A DNA stretch of 64,000 bases from Comamonadaceae bacterium (GCA_027488735.1 JAIYBB010000005.1:62001-126000), one strand, 5' to 3'. Counted from the first letter of the stretch, positions 46,513 through 56,612 are shown. A program made the numbers and translations. Notes: generated by a model not told the origin, from the sequence alone.

Positions 46513-47378
46513 ATCCGTTGCGCATGTTCATGGCTGTGCTGGCTCACCTGCCTTTGGGAGCCATCCGCGCCATAGGTAGCCTGACAGGACAAGCGTTTTA
46601 CGCAGTGTCGGCACGCAGACGGCATGTGGTGTTGACCAACCTCAAACTGTGTTTCCCCCAACTCAGTGAGTCTGAGCGACAAGCGCTTGCCAAAACACAT
46701 TTCATTTTGTTAGGACAATCGCTTTGGGACCGCGCATGGCTTTGGCATGCACCTGACTCTCAACTTGAAAAACGCATTCAATTCACAGGTGACTTTTCAA
46801 TATTTGAAGACAAGTCACCACTGATAGTGCTGGCCCCGCATTTTGTCGGCCTTGACGCAGGTGGCGCGGCCATGACCGTGCTCAAGCGCATTCCCATGGC
46901 CTGTGTGTATGTGCCCTTGCGCAATGCCTATGTGGAAGACTGGGTGATGAAGGGTCGCAACCGTTCCGGTCATGTGCAGTCGGTGCAACGCAATGACGGT
47001 GCGCAGCCACTGCTGAAAATTCTTCGCGAAGGCATGCGATTGCATTATTCGCCTGACATGGACTTTGGCATGCAAGGTGCCGTGTGGGCCGATTTTTTCG
47101 GTGTCAAAGCAGCCACCACCAACACCTTGCCGCGCATCGCCAAACTGGCTGGTGCCCGGGTGTGTACCTTGGTCACCCGTTTGACGCCGCAAGGTTATGC
47201 AGTGGAACTGGGTCCGGTTTGGCCCGCATTTCCCAGTGCAGATGTACAAGCTGATGTCTACCGGATGAACCATGAGATTGAGCAACAGGTGATGAAGTCA
47301 GTTGAGCAGTATTACTGGGTGCACAAACGCTTTAAGACGCGGCCTGAGGGCCAGCCGCCGGTATACGCCCGGCGCTGA
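46509..47378 (+). CDS. LpxL/LpxM-type lipid A acyltransferase, second copy
   Basis: This 289-residue paralogue has the motif HFVGLD (His111, Asp116) and the LHYSPDMDFG block. I chose the TTG at 46509 since a GAGGTG site stands 5 bases before it and it overlaps the previous stop; the ATG at 46524 is the alternative. The two copies may add different acyl chains at the two secondary positions of lipid A. About 160 bases with no recognisable feature follow. Confidence 0.86.
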   Translation: MNPLRMFMAVLAHLPLGAIRAIGSLTGQAFYAVSARRRHVVLTNLKLCFPQLSESERQALAKTHFILLGQSLWDRAWLWHAPDSQLEKRIQFTGDFSIFEDKSPLIVLAPHFVGLDAGGAAMTVLKRIPMACVYVPLRNAYVEDWVMKGRNRSGHVQSVQRNDGAQPLLKILREGMRLHYSPDMDFGMQGAVWADFFGVKAATTNTLPRIAKLAGARVCTLVTRLTPQGYAVELGPVWPAFPSADVQADVYRMNHEIEQQVMKSVEQYYWVHKRFKTRPEGQPPVYARR

Positions 47379-47537
47379 TGTAGGCCGGTTGCATCAATTT
47401 ATCGCGGGCGTATTGAAACCGCGCGTGGTGGCGTTTTTGTATTTGGTAACGCAAGCGACATGTAAAAAATTCGCCATGTTGGATCACGTCAAACTGACGA
47501 GCCCCGTTTAAATAAACATGGCAAGTTGTATAAGGTA

Positions 47538-48443
47538 TCAGCGAATCCAGTTCCGGATAAATTCAATGACAAGGTCAGGCTGTTCATGTACCAGCCAATG
47601 CGTGCCTTCATCCACTTTGTGCAATTCCAAGTCAGGTACAAAGTCATCTAATCCGTCAATCAGTCCCGGGGAAAGCGCCGTGTCTTGCATGCCCCAAATC
47701 ACCAAGGTCGGCACCGCAATGCGCAACATCTCCATCGGCAAATCGATGGCAGAGGCCGCCGGATCTTTGGCAGTGGCCGGACGCAAAGGCGAGGCGCGGT
47801 AATAGTTCAACGCGCCGTCCAGTCCTTGGTTCCAGACTTGGCGGTAATGTTCTTTGGTGGCTTCGTCCAACCACGCATGCGGGCCGGTTTCTGCCCCCAT
47901 GTTGGAAAAAAATGTCCACAAGCGGCGAAAGTCGTCTTCTTTCAGCAAGCGTGCTGCATCTTCGCGAATCAAAAAATTCATGTAATCGCTGGACGATTGT
48001 TGTTTGCTGTCGTTTTTCAGGTCACGCAAAAAAGTGCCCGGATGCGGTGAATTGATGATGGCGAGTTTGTGCATCAGCGCCGGATGCTGGTTCGCCATGT
48101 TCCAAGCCACCGCGCCGCCCCAGTCATGCGCCACCAAACAAGCCAACGGCTCGATCGGCGAAAAATGTTGTTTGAGCGCAATGATGTCTTTGACCAATTC
48201 TTTGGCGCGGTAGGCTTTCACATCGGTCGGCGACGAAGAGCCGGCATAGCCACGCATATCGGGAGCCACACACAAATAACCGCCATTGGCGGCCTGGCTG
48301 AAATGCAGCAACAAAGCGTCCCAGACAAAGGCCGCTTCCGGAAAACCGTGCAAAAAAAGCATCAACGGACGGTCGGCGGCGCCGGCGACGCGGCAATCGA
48401 GTTCAACGCCATGCGGCAGAACCACGCGTTGAAACTGCATCAT
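47538..48443 (-). CDS. Alpha/beta hydrolase, epoxide hydrolase-like
   Basis: This 301-residue enzyme has the oxyanion motif LHGFPE with the following Trp (HGFPEAAFVW), the nucleophile Asp in VAHDWGG, a late acid in GMQDTAL and His in EGTHWLVHEQP. An Asp nucleophile with HGFPE is the soluble epoxide hydrolase/haloalkane dehalogenase pattern. The ATG at 48443 overlaps the engB stop by 4 bases. Confidence 0.85.
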   Translation of the reverse strand: MMQFQRVVLPHGVELDCRVAGAADRPLMLFLHGFPEAAFVWDALLLHFSQAANGGYLCVAPDMRGYAGSSSPTDVKAYRAKELVKDIIALKQHFSPIEPLACLVAHDWGGAVAWNMANQHPALMHKLAIINSPHPGTFLRDLKNDSKQQSSSDYMNFLIREDAARLLKEDDFRRLWTFFSNMGAETGPHAWLDEATKEHYRQVWNQGLDGALNYYRASPLRPATAKDPAASAIDLPMEMLRIAVPTLVIWGMQDTALSPGLIDGLDDFVPDLELHKVDEGTHWLVHEQPDLVIEFIRNWIR

Positions 48444-49117
48444 GGGGTTGCCTCGTTGGGATGGGTCCATTCCCACAATTGCAGGCTGACATCTTCGACG
48501 CCTTGTTTTTTCAATGACGAGAACAAATGCGCCTGACCCCCGCCGGATTGCAAACGCGCAATCGATAAAGCCTTGGCGGCTTCGCTGCGGTTGAGCTTGT
48601 CGGCCTTGGTCAGTAGCATGAGAAATTTCAGGCCTTCTTCGACTTTGGGCCGAATCACTTCCAGCAAAATTTCATCAAGTTCGGTCAAGCCCAGTCTCGG
48701 GTCGCACATCAACACCACGCCTTTGAGGTTGTCACGGGTCATCAAATAGTTGGCCATGACGCGCTGCCAGCGCACTTTGTCGGCTTTGGGCACAGCGGCA
48801 TAGCCATAGCCCGGCAAATCTGCCAGTACCGCGTCGGTCTGGTTTTGCCGGCCCAGGGCAAATAAATTGATGTGTTGGGTGCGCCCGGGGGTTTTGGAGG
48901 CATAGGCCAATTGCCGCTGCTGGGTCAACACATTGATACAGGTGGATTTACCGGCGTTGGAGCGACCGACAAAGGCAATTTCAGGCTGGTCGTAGGCGGG
49001 TAAGTGGTGCAACTGGGCCGCCGTGGTTAAAAAACGCGCCGTGTGCAGCCAGCCGACAGCTTGTTTGACACGTACTTGTTGAGTTGCATCCTCAGAGGAG
49101 GTGCTGGGGTGGGCCAT
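48440..49117 (-). CDS. engB: Ribosome biogenesis GTP-binding protein YihA/YsxC
   Basis: This 225-residue GTPase has G1 GRSNAGKST, the G2 region TPGRTQHIN, G3 DLPGYGYA and G4 TKAD. It assists assembly of the large ribosomal subunit. It is divergent from the cytochrome c4 gene. Confidence 0.95.
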   Translation of the reverse strand: MAHPSTSSEDATQQVRVKQAVGWLHTARFLTTAAQLHHLPAYDQPEIAFVGRSNAGKSTCINVLTQQRQLAYASKTPGRTQHINLFALGRQNQTDAVLADLPGYGYAAVPKADKVRWQRVMANYLMTRDNLKGVVLMCDPRLGLTELDEILLEVIRPKVEEGLKFLMLLTKADKLNRSEAAKALSIARLQSGGGQAHLFSSLKKQGVEDVSLQLWEWTHPNEATP

Positions 49118-49195
49118 GGTTATTCTTTGCGCGCAACCCGTTGGGTGCAGGGCTGCATTGTAGAATCACCGATTGACTTTCAAGACCAGACTGCC

Positions 49196-49819
49196 ATGAC
49201 TTTTTTTGCACGAATCCTCTTGTCCATCTGCCTGACGGGTTATTTTTGGGCGGCGCATGCCGAAGTTGCAGCCCCTACCAAAGCTGACACTGCCAAGGGC
49301 TCAGCCATTTACAACGGCGTTTGCGCCAGTTGCCACGGGGCCGATGGCAACTCCGCCATTCCTTCCAACCCCAAGCTGGCCCAACAACACCCTGAATACA
49401 CCGCCAAGCAACTGGCCGAGTTCAAAGCCGGTAAACGCGCCAACGCTGTCATGCTGGGCTTTGCTTCTGCGCTCAGCGAAGAGGACATGCGAAATGTGGG
49501 GGCTTACCTGGGCAGCACCAAAGCCAAGCCTGGTTTTGCCAAAGACAAAGAACTCGCGGCTTTGGGCGAAAAAATTTACCGTGGCGGTATCGCTGACAAA
49601 CAAATCCCGGCGTGTGCTGGTTGCCACAGCCCCAACGGTGCTGGCATTCCTGCCCAATATCCACGTCTGAGCGGCCAACACGCCGATTACACCGCTTCAC
49701 AATTGACCCAATTCAGAGACGGGATTCGCAAGAACAGCCTGCAAATGAATCAGGTTGCTGCTAAATTGAATGACCGTGAAATCAAGGCCTTGGCTGATTA
49801 CATTGCCGGTTTGAACTGA
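49196..49819 (+). CDS. Cytochrome c4
   Basis: This 207-residue dihaem periplasmic protein has a signal peptide (ending near AAHA) and two haem motifs, CASCH (43-47) and CAGCH (140-144), each within a half of the same fold. It carries electrons between the bc1 complex and terminal oxidases. I chose the ATG at 49196 for the signal peptide; the frame upstream overlaps engB. A strong terminator follows, and engB divergent from c4 is a common arrangement in this group. Confidence 0.92.
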   Translation: MTFFARILLSICLTGYFWAAHAEVAAPTKADTAKGSAIYNGVCASCHGADGNSAIPSNPKLAQQHPEYTAKQLAEFKAGKRANAVMLGFASALSEEDMRNVGAYLGSTKAKPGFAKDKELAALGEKIYRGGIADKQIPACAGCHSPNGAGIPAQYPRLSGQHADYTASQLTQFRDGIRKNSLQMNQVAAKLNDREIKALADYIAGLN

Positions 49820-49842
49820 TTCTTTGTCTTTTCTCATTCCTC

Positions 49843-49870
49843 AAAGGCTGACCGAGTGTCAGCCTTTTTT
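49843..49870 (+). terminator. Terminator after cytochrome c4
   Basis: AAAGGCTGA pairs with TCAGCCTTT over a 7-base loop, followed by Ts, 23 bases after the stop. Confidence 0.88.
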
Positions 49871-49887
49871 ATGTTCAGGAGTTGCTC

Positions 49888-50871
49888 ATGTTGATTCGTC
49901 GAGACGATGGTTTTCACCACCCTGTACCCAGCGAAATCACGCCGCCGCAGATATACGCGCAACGCCGCTCTTTTTTAACCGGGTTGGGCGCAGCAGGTTT
50001 GTTGGCCTCGGGCGCAGGCGCTTGGGCCCAATCAGCGGTGCCCCGGCCCGGAAAACTGGCGCCACTTGCCAGCAGCGTCTCAACAGTGCCTGGTGCGCAA
50101 GCCACGGAAAACATCACAACTTATAAGAGCGCCAGCACTTACAACAATTTTTACGAATTCGGCACAGACAAGGCCGACCCGGCTGAAAACGCACATACCT
50201 TGAAAACCCGTCCTTGGACGGTTGAGATTGAAGGCTTGGTGAAAAAACCTGGCACGCTGTCGCTGGAAGAATTGCTCAAGCTCTCGGCCATGGAAGAGCG
50301 CATTTACCGTTTGCGTTGCGTGGAAGGTTGGTCCATGGTCATTCCTTGGGTGGGGTTTTCCTTGTCCGAACTGATCAAAAAAGCCCAGCCCTTGGGCAGC
50401 GCCAAATATGTGGAGTTCGTCACCTTGGCCGACCCCAAAACCATGCCTTATGTTGGCTCGCGTGTACTCAGTTGGCCCTATACCGAAGGCTTGCGCATGG
50501 ACGAAGCCATGCATCCTCTGACCCTATTGACCTTTGGCATGTATGGCGAAGTCTTGCCCAACCAAAATGGTGCGCCAGTGCGTGTCATCGTGCCTTGGAA
50601 GTATGGGTTCAAGAGTGGAAAAAGCATCGTGAAGATTCGTTTCACTGACAAGCAACCGCTGACCGCGTGGAACAAAGCCGCAGCCAACGAATACGGTTTT
50701 TATTCCAATGTAAACCCAGCGGTAGACCATCCGCGTTGGAGTCAAGCCACAGAGCGGCGCATCGGTGAAGGTGGTTTGTTTGCCAAAAAAATCAAAACCC
50801 AAATGTTCAACGGTTACGAACCGCAAGTCGGACAGTTGTATGCGGGCATGGATTTGACCAAGAATTTCTAA
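49888..50871 (+). CDS. msrP: Periplasmic methionine sulfoxide reductase, catalytic subunit
   Basis: This 327-residue molybdopterin enzyme repairs oxidised Met in periplasmic proteins. It has a twin-Arg signal [13 protein letters not shown], the molybdenum Cys in [13 protein letters not shown], and the family stretch [22 protein letters not shown] precedes the ATG at 49888. It is exported by Tat, whose genes are at 18.2-19.8 kb, and gets electrons from MsrQ, encoded next. Confidence 0.95.
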   Translation: MLIRRDDGFHHPVPSEITPPQIYAQRRSFLTGLGAAGLLASGAGAWAQSAVPRPGKLAPLASSVSTVPGAQATENITTYKSASTYNNFYEFGTDKADPAENAHTLKTRPWTVEIEGLVKKPGTLSLEELLKLSAMEERIYRLRCVEGWSMVIPWVGFSLSELIKKAQPLGSAKYVEFVTLADPKTMPYVGSRVLSWPYTEGLRMDEAMHPLTLLTFGMYGEVLPNQNGAPVRVIVPWKYGFKSGKSIVKIRFTDKQPLTAWNKAAANEYGFYSNVNPAVDHPRWSQATERRIGEGGLFAKKIKTQMFNGYEPQVGQLYAGMDLTKNF

Positions 50872-50897
50872 CCCTTGACAAGCTAGGTGTGACTGTC

Positions 50898-51524
50898 ATG
50901 CTGAGCAAAATACCTTGGCAACAAGCGCTGCTGTCCCCGCGCGCGCACTGGGTGTGGTATCTGGTGTTGGCCTTGCCTTTTATAGGATGGGTGTTGGCGT
51001 TATTCCAAGATGCACTGGGCGCCAATCCTGCTGAAGCATTGAGCCGCTCAACCGGCGACTGGACCTTGCGATTATTGTGTTTGGTGCTGGCGATCAGCCC
51101 GTTGCGCCATTTTCTGCGTGCACCGGTGTTGTTGCGCTTTCGGCGCAGCACCGGCGTGGCCTGTTTCGTGTATGCCACTTTGCATCTGCTGTGCTATGTC
51201 TGGTTTGACCAAAACTTTGAGATCAATGAGATTGCCAAAGACTTGGTGAAACGGCCTTTTATATGGTTGGGAATGTTAGGTTTTGTCTTTATGCTGCCGC
51301 TGGCCTTGACATCCTTTAACGCAGCGGTTCGTTGGTTGGGCGGCAAACGCTGGCAGCAATTGCATCGCTTGGTTTATGTGTTGCCGGTGTTCGCCTTGTT
51401 GCATTTTTATTGGATGCGCGCCGGCAAAAACGATTTTGACGAGGTCTGGATTTACGCTTTGGTGTTGGGCGTATTGCTGTCTTGGCGTGTGTGGGTAAAG
51501 GGCAAAACTTCACCGCGCATTTGA
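50898..51524 (+). CDS. msrQ: Methionine sulfoxide reductase haem-binding membrane subunit
   Basis: This 208-residue six-helix haem b protein passes electrons from the quinone pool to MsrP. Conserved His are in FVYATLHLLCYVWFD and WQQLHRLVYVLP. The ATG at 50898 is preferred; a GTG at 50889 adds three residues. Its last 73 bases overlap the 3' end of lysA on the opposite strand, an unusually long convergent overlap. Confidence 0.9.
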   Translation: MLSKIPWQQALLSPRAHWVWYLVLALPFIGWVLALFQDALGANPAEALSRSTGDWTLRLLCLVLAISPLRHFLRAPVLLRFRRSTGVACFVYATLHLLCYVWFDQNFEINEIAKDLVKRPFIWLGMLGFVFMLPLALTSFNAAVRWLGGKRWQQLHRLVYVLPVFALLHFYWMRAGKNDFDEVWIYALVLGVLLSWRVWVKGKTSPRI

Positions 51525-52771
51525 TCGGCCGCCGTTTCACGTTGGCGAATCACATGCGCTTTGTCACCGTCAACCAGCACCTCGGTCGGCCTGCCGCGCG
51601 TGTTGTAGTTGCTGGCCATACTCATGCAATACGCGCCTGCTGACAGCACGGCCAGTGTGTCACCGGCTTGCACATTCAGTGCTCTATCGCGGCCAATCCA
51701 GTCGCCGCTTTCACATACCGGGCCGACCACGTCGTACACCTGAGTCGCGGCATCGCTGAGCGTCAAGGGCACGATGTGGTGAAACGCTTCGTACATGGCG
51801 GGGCGCGGCAAATCGTTCATGGCCGCGTCAATGATGCAAAAGTTTTTTTGCTCACCGGGTTTGATGAATTGCACTTCGCTCAAGCACACACCAGCATTGC
51901 CCACCAGCGAACGCCCCGGTTCGATCATCAATTGACGGTCGCCAAAGCCGCGTTCATCCAAACGCGCCAATAACTTTTTCCACAATGTATCTGCCGCAGG
52001 CGGGGTGTCGCCGTTGTAATTGATGCCTAGGCCGCCACCGAAATCCAAATGGTGGATCGGTATGCCCGCGGCTTCAATTTGCTCGACCAGATCCAACACC
52101 TTGTCCAGCGCATCCAGATAAGGCTCGCTGGTGGTGATTTGCGAGCCGATGTGGCAGTCAATGCCCACCACTTTCAAACCGGGCAGCGCAGCCGCGTGTT
52201 GGTAAGCCTGCAAAGTGCGTTCGTGCGCAATGCCGAACTTGTTGCCCTTCAGACCCGTGGAAATATAGGGGTGCGTTTTCGGATCCACGTTAGGGTTCAC
52301 GCGAATACTCACCGGCGCTGTCTTGCCCATAGCGACAGCCACTTCGCTCAGGACATCCAATTCGGGTTCACTCTCCACGTTGAAACAAAAAATGCCTGCT
52401 TGCAAGGCGGTCTGCATTTCAGCGCGGGTTTTGCCCACGCCAGAAAAAATCACATCGGACGCGCGCCCACCGGCGGCCAGCACGCGCGCGAGTTCACCCG
52501 CAGACACGATGTCAAAACCGCAACCAGCTTGGGCAAACACCTGCAACACGCCTAGGCTGGAATTGGCTTTCATGGCGTAATGCACTTTGGCTTTGCGCCC
52601 GGCAAAGCCGCGTTGGTAGGCCGCCAGTGCATGCAGCATGGACGCTTTGGAATACACAAACAAGGGCGTGCCATGTGTTTTGGCCAAAGCCTGCAAGTCC
52701 ATCTCTTCAATGAACAAGTGTTGCTCGCGGTAAGCCAAAAACGGAGCGCCTGGCATTAGGGTAGGGGTCAT
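51452..52771 (-). CDS. lysA: Diaminopimelate decarboxylase
   Basis: This 439-residue PLP enzyme makes L-lysine from meso-diaminopimelate. The PLP Lys is in VHYAMKANSS; HIGSQ, GGGLGINY, EPGRSLV and CESGDWIGRDR are the other family motifs. The C-terminal tail is longer than usual and lies over msrQ. lptM is directly upstream, so the two are probably co-transcribed. Confidence 0.95.
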   Translation of the reverse strand: MTPTLMPGAPFLAYREQHLFIEEMDLQALAKTHGTPLFVYSKASMLHALAAYQRGFAGRKAKVHYAMKANSSLGVLQVFAQAGCGFDIVSAGELARVLAAGGRASDVIFSGVGKTRAEMQTALQAGIFCFNVESEPELDVLSEVAVAMGKTAPVSIRVNPNVDPKTHPYISTGLKGNKFGIAHERTLQAYQHAAALPGLKVVGIDCHIGSQITTSEPYLDALDKVLDLVEQIEAAGIPIHHLDFGGGLGINYNGDTPPAADTLWKKLLARLDERGFGDRQLMIEPGRSLVGNAGVCLSEVQFIKPGEQKNFCIIDAAMNDLPRPAMYEAFHHIVPLTLSDAATQVYDVVGPVCESGDWIGRDRALNVQAGDTLAVLSAGAYCMSMASNYNTRGRPTEVLVDGDKAHVIRQRETAADQMRGEVLPFTHTRQDSNTPNTKA

Positions 52772-52796
52772 GAAACGATTTTCAAAGAGACCAGGC

Positions 52797-52967
52797 TCAG
52801 CGTTTGGCCGGGGCGTTAGAAGGTGTGGTCGGGATCAGCACTTCGGGGAACCTGGCACGGTCTTGGGACTCGGGCTCATTGGGCAACACCAGTTCACCCT
52901 TCATGCCGCAGCCGATGACCATGGAGATCGCAAGGGCGAGCAGGCTGCCTAGAATCGCTGTTTTCAT
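52797..52967 (-). CDS. lptM: LPS translocon maturation lipoprotein LptM (YifL)
   Basis: This 56-residue lipoprotein has a short signal MKTAILGSLLALAISMVIGC, lipidated Cys20, and the diagnostic CGMKGELVLP after it, matching the CGxKGxLxxP motif of LptM. LptM helps LptD fold with its correct disulfides. A second ATG in frame at 52970 is an alternative start. It stands upstream of lysA, the usual position in betaproteobacteria, and is shorter than common ORF cut-offs. Confidence 0.88.
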   Translation of the reverse strand: MKTAILGSLLALAISMVIGCGMKGELVLPNEPESQDRARFPEVLIPTTPSNAPAKR

Positions 52968-53026
52968 CATGAAATTGTAATAGCCGCTTCAGCGTTGAGC
53001 GGCTAACCACCGAGAAACCAAAGCAG

Positions 53027-53356
53027 ATGACCGATAACGAATTCATGGACCAAGCCGAGCGCTTGTTGCAACAACTGGAAAAAGTCTGCGACCAGCTCAA
53101 TGAACAGGCCGACATTGACATTGACAACCAACGGGTGGGAAGCATGGTCACACTGATATTTCCCAATCGCAGTCAATTGGTGGTGAACCTGCAAAAGCCC
53201 TTGCACGAGGTATGGCTGGCCGCACAAAGCGGCGGGTACCACTATCGGTTTGATGGAGCGCGTTGGCAAGACACCAAAGGCCAAGGTGAGTTTTGGGATC
53301 AGCTCACACAAGATGCCAGCCGGCAGTTTGGCGCTGCTATGAATTTTCAGCGTTGA
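53027..53356 (+). CDS. cyaY: Frataxin-like iron donor CyaY
   Basis: This 109-residue protein has the acidic first helix EFMDQAERLLQQLEKVCDQL, and DIDNQRVGSMVTLIFPN, PLHEVWLAAQSGGYHYRF and the final helix. It regulates iron delivery in Fe-S assembly. It is divergent from lptM-lysA and convergent with PBP1A. Confidence 0.93.
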   Translation: MTDNEFMDQAERLLQQLEKVCDQLNEQADIDIDNQRVGSMVTLIFPNRSQLVVNLQKPLHEVWLAAQSGGYHYRFDGARWQDTKGQGEFWDQLTQDASRQFGAAMNFQR

Positions 53357-53389
53357 ACCAAGACCAAGCTCGCTCAAGCATGCGCTGTT

Positions 53390-55780
53390 TCAATCCTTGA
53401 ACATTTCCAGAATTTTCTTTTTCTCCGGGTCAACCACAGCACCTTCGCCCTCACTGGTTTTTCCGTCTAGGCCTAAAGATGTGACGCCATTGCCGTTCGT
53501 GTATTCGCTGAAAAACCAGTCATTGCCTTCAAACACCACGCCTGCAGGAACCGACATACCACTCACGGGTGTGTTTTTCAGGGCATGTTGCATGTAGGTG
53601 ATCCAAACCGGCAAGCTCAAGCCGCCACCGGTTTCGCGGTCGCCGAGTTTGCGAGGCGTGTCATAGCCTATCCATGTGACTGATGTGAGGCTGGCGTGGT
53701 AGCCAGCGAACCACGCATCCATGGAGTCGTTGGTGGTACCAGTTTTGCCGTAGATGTCACCACGTTTGAGTGTGGCTTGTGCGCGCATCGCAGTGCCTGA
53801 GCGCGTCACTTCTTGCAACAAATGGCTGATCACAAATGCATTGCGTGCATCGATGGCGCGTGATCGCTCATCGAGTTCGATCGGGGTGTATGCAGACAAG
53901 ACCTTGCCCAACGGGTCGGTGACCTTTGTGATCAGATAGGGTTTGACCAAATAGCCGCCGTTGGCAAACACCGAATAGCCCAGCGCGACTTGCATGGGCG
54001 TGACCGAACCAGCGCCCAAGGCCATGGTCAGAAAAGGCGGGTGTTTGTCTGGATCAAAGCCGAAGCGGCTGATCCATTGTTGGGCCGTTGCAGGATTCAC
54101 GGCTTCAAGAATCCGTATAGACACCATGTTTTTAGATTTGGCCAGCGCTGTCTTCAAGCTCATCACGCCTTCGAACTTGCCATCGTAATTTTTCGGCTCC
54201 CACGCTTGGCTGCCGGTGGCTGCTGCGTCAAAAAACAAAGGGGCGTCGTTGACTTGGGTGGTGGCGGTGAAACCTTTTTCCAAGGCAGCCGAGTAAATAA
54301 ATGGCTTAAAGCTTGAACCGGGCTGGCGCCAGGCCTGGGTCACATGGTTGAATTTGTTCTTTTCAAAATCAAATCCCCCGACCAGCGAGCGGATAGCGCC
54401 ATCTGCGGGGTCGATGGCCACGAACGCGCCTTCCACCTCTGGCAACTGGGTCAAGCCCCATTCCCCTTTGGGATTTTTTGCCACGCGCACCACAGCCCCC
54501 GGGCGCAGTTTGATGTTGGCGGAAGCCTTCTCGGACAAACCCGATGTCACAGGCTTCAAGCCGTCGCCGATGATGTCCAAAATCTCGCTGTTTTGGCGCA
54601 TCACACGAACTTTTTTGGGTGTGGATTCGAGCACCACGGCACTGAGCAAATCGCCTTTGTCGCCGGCTTCAATCAAGGCGTCGTCAATCGCATCTTCAAG
54701 TTCGCGGGCATCGGTGGGCAGGTCGATGAATTTTTCTGGCCCCCGATAGACCTGGCGCAATTCATAGTCCAAGATGCCGCGACGCAATGCTTGGTAGGCG
54801 ATTTGTTGGTCATCGGCTTTGATGGTGGTGTAAACATGCAAGCCGCGTGTGTATATCTCGGGGCCGTACTGCGCGAACATGAGCTGACGCGCCATCTCAG
54901 CCACATACTCCGCGTGTGTATGGTTGGGCGTGCTGATGTTGCGGATTTTCAGTTCTTCGGTCTTGGCGGCTTGCGCTTGCGCTTCGGTGATGAAGCCGTT
55001 TTCTTCCATGCGTTCGATGATGTAGAGCTGGCGTGAGCGGGCCCTTTTGGGGTTGCTGATGGGGTTGTAGGCAGAAGGCGCTTTGGGCAGGCCTGCGAGC
55101 ATGGCAGCTTCTGCAATGCTCAATGATTGAATGGGTTTGCCAAAATAGGTTTCGGCTGCAGCGGCAAAGCCGTAGGCCCGGTTACCAAGGTAAATCTGGT
55201 TCAGGTAAATTTCAAAAATCTGGTCTTTGCTCAGCAGGTGTTCGAGTTTGTAAGTCAGCAGCAGCTCGTAAATTTTGCGTGTGAATGTTTTCTCAGAGGT
55301 CAAGTAAACATTGCGCGCCACCTGCATGGTGATGGTGGAGGCGCCTTGGCTTTTGGCACGACCTACGTTGGCCAAACTGGCGCGGGCCAAACCTATGTAG
55401 TCAACACCGCCGTGTTTGTAAAAGCGCGCATCTTCAATGGACAAGACCGCTTGTTTAACCACATCGGGAATCTCTTTGAATGGAATCAACTTGCGCCGTT
55501 CTTCGCCAAATTCACCGATGACTTTGCCTTCCACCGAAAACACGCGCATCGACAATTTGGGACGGTAGTCGGCCAAATCGGAAATATCGGGCAATTGCGG
55601 ATAGGCCATCACCAGCGCCACACCGACCAACAGCAAGACGCTTAATCCAGCGGCTGCAGAAAACCCCAGGGACCACCCTAAAAAGCTGCCGAGTACACGC
55701 CAAAGATTGTTCGCGTTTACTGATTGCAGACCACCGGATGGGGGATCTTTGGCGGGAGGTTGTGGGGGCATGTCGGGCAT
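53390..55780 (-). CDS. mrcA: Penicillin-binding protein 1A
   Basis: This 796-residue bifunctional enzyme polymerises and cross-links peptidoglycan. It has one membrane helix (AAAGLSVLLLVGVALVMAY), a glycosyltransferase domain with EDARFYKHGGVDYIG and GASTITMQVARN, an OB-like insert, and a transpeptidase with SXXK (AKSKNM) and KTGTTND. The start is uncertain: ATGs at 55780 and 55771 both fit, and a longer frame to 55879 exists. It is divergent from pilM, the classical arrangement. Confidence 0.92.
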   Translation of the reverse strand: MPDMPPQPPAKDPPSGGLQSVNANNLWRVLGSFLGWSLGFSAAAGLSVLLLVGVALVMAYPQLPDISDLADYRPKLSMRVFSVEGKVIGEFGEERRKLIPFKEIPDVVKQAVLSIEDARFYKHGGVDYIGLARASLANVGRAKSQGASTITMQVARNVYLTSEKTFTRKIYELLLTYKLEHLLSKDQIFEIYLNQIYLGNRAYGFAAAAETYFGKPIQSLSIAEAAMLAGLPKAPSAYNPISNPKRARSRQLYIIERMEENGFITEAQAQAAKTEELKIRNISTPNHTHAEYVAEMARQLMFAQYGPEIYTRGLHVYTTIKADDQQIAYQALRRGILDYELRQVYRGPEKFIDLPTDARELEDAIDDALIEAGDKGDLLSAVVLESTPKKVRVMRQNSEILDIIGDGLKPVTSGLSEKASANIKLRPGAVVRVAKNPKGEWGLTQLPEVEGAFVAIDPADGAIRSLVGGFDFEKNKFNHVTQAWRQPGSSFKPFIYSAALEKGFTATTQVNDAPLFFDAAATGSQAWEPKNYDGKFEGVMSLKTALAKSKNMVSIRILEAVNPATAQQWISRFGFDPDKHPPFLTMALGAGSVTPMQVALGYSVFANGGYLVKPYLITKVTDPLGKVLSAYTPIELDERSRAIDARNAFVISHLLQEVTRSGTAMRAQATLKRGDIYGKTGTTNDSMDAWFAGYHASLTSVTWIGYDTPRKLGDRETGGGLSLPVWITYMQHALKNTPVSGMSVPAGVVFEGNDWFFSEYTNGNGVTSLGLDGKTSEGEGAVVDPEKKKILEMFKD

Positions 55781-55901
55781 ACGGCGCTTGGCCGTTTGGT
55801 ATGAAGAAAGTGGATTGTAAAAAAAATGCAAGTCCAGCTTAACCGCAATCGTGCTTGGCGCTTTTAAAACCCTAGACATCCCCTATCGCACAAGGATTTT
55901 C

Positions 55902-56612
55902 ATGTTCAGCAAGCGCCATCGTCAGCCACTCGGATTGGGCATCCTTATCAACCAACGCGGGCTCGCGTTGGCTCAGACACCCACCCATAACGACGCCAAA
56001 CAATCGCTTCCCGCGTGGCATTGGCAGGCGTTTTCAGCGCATCCTTTGTTGTCTTCCGCCAGCGAATGGCCCGAGCCCCATTGTTTGCGTTGGGCCAGGC
56101 AACGCAGCGGCTTTTCAGCGCAATCAGTGGCCATGGCGCTCCCGCCGGAGAAATTACTGCGCTTCACATTCAATGTCAGCAGCAGCATGGGGCCACGCCA
56201 ACTGCAAGCGCATTTGCAAGCGCAATTGGCACCTGTGTTGCCTTGGCCCATCCACGAAGTTTTGTGGGACTACCAACTCAGCCAGCACCAAGACAACCCG
56301 GGTATACCCACCACCACTGTGAATCGTCCCGCATGGTTAAACGCTGCATTACAGGCCCAACCCTTGTGGCAAGCAGAGGTCCTGGCCTTGCCCAAATCAT
56401 GGGCGCAGGCGTGTGAACACTGGTGCCGTCAGGCGGGATTGCGTCTGGTACGGCTAGAGCCCGAGTGGCAGGCCAGCATGCGATGGCAACAGTTTGTACA
56501 AAACAGCAAAGCGGCGGTGTTGCAAGAACCCCCTGCTCAAGCCGAGGACATGTTGAGCGAAAGCGAATGGGCTGTGCTGGGAGGTTTGTCATTGGGGGTG
56601 GTCAAGCCATGA
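55902..56612 (+). CDS. pilM: Short PilM-like protein
   Basis: This 236-residue protein is named mainly by position (first gene before pilN, divergent from PBP1A) and by weak features such as LPPEKLLRFTFNVSS and LEPEWQASMR, reminiscent of the PilM/HofM actin-like fold. Typical PilM has about 350 residues and a clear ATP-binding start; neither is visible, so it may be HofM-like and may not bind ATP. ATGA overlap with pilN. Confidence 0.55.
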   Translation: MFSKRHRQPLGLGILINQRGLALAQTPTHNDAKQSLPAWHWQAFSAHPLLSSASEWPEPHCLRWARQRSGFSAQSVAMALPPEKLLRFTFNVSSSMGPRQLQAHLQAQLAPVLPWPIHEVLWDYQLSQHQDNPGIPTTTVNRPAWLNAALQAQPLWQAEVLALPKSWAQACEHWCRQAGLRLVRLEPEWQASMRWQQFVQNSKAAVLQEPPAQAEDMLSESEWAVLGGLSLGVVKP

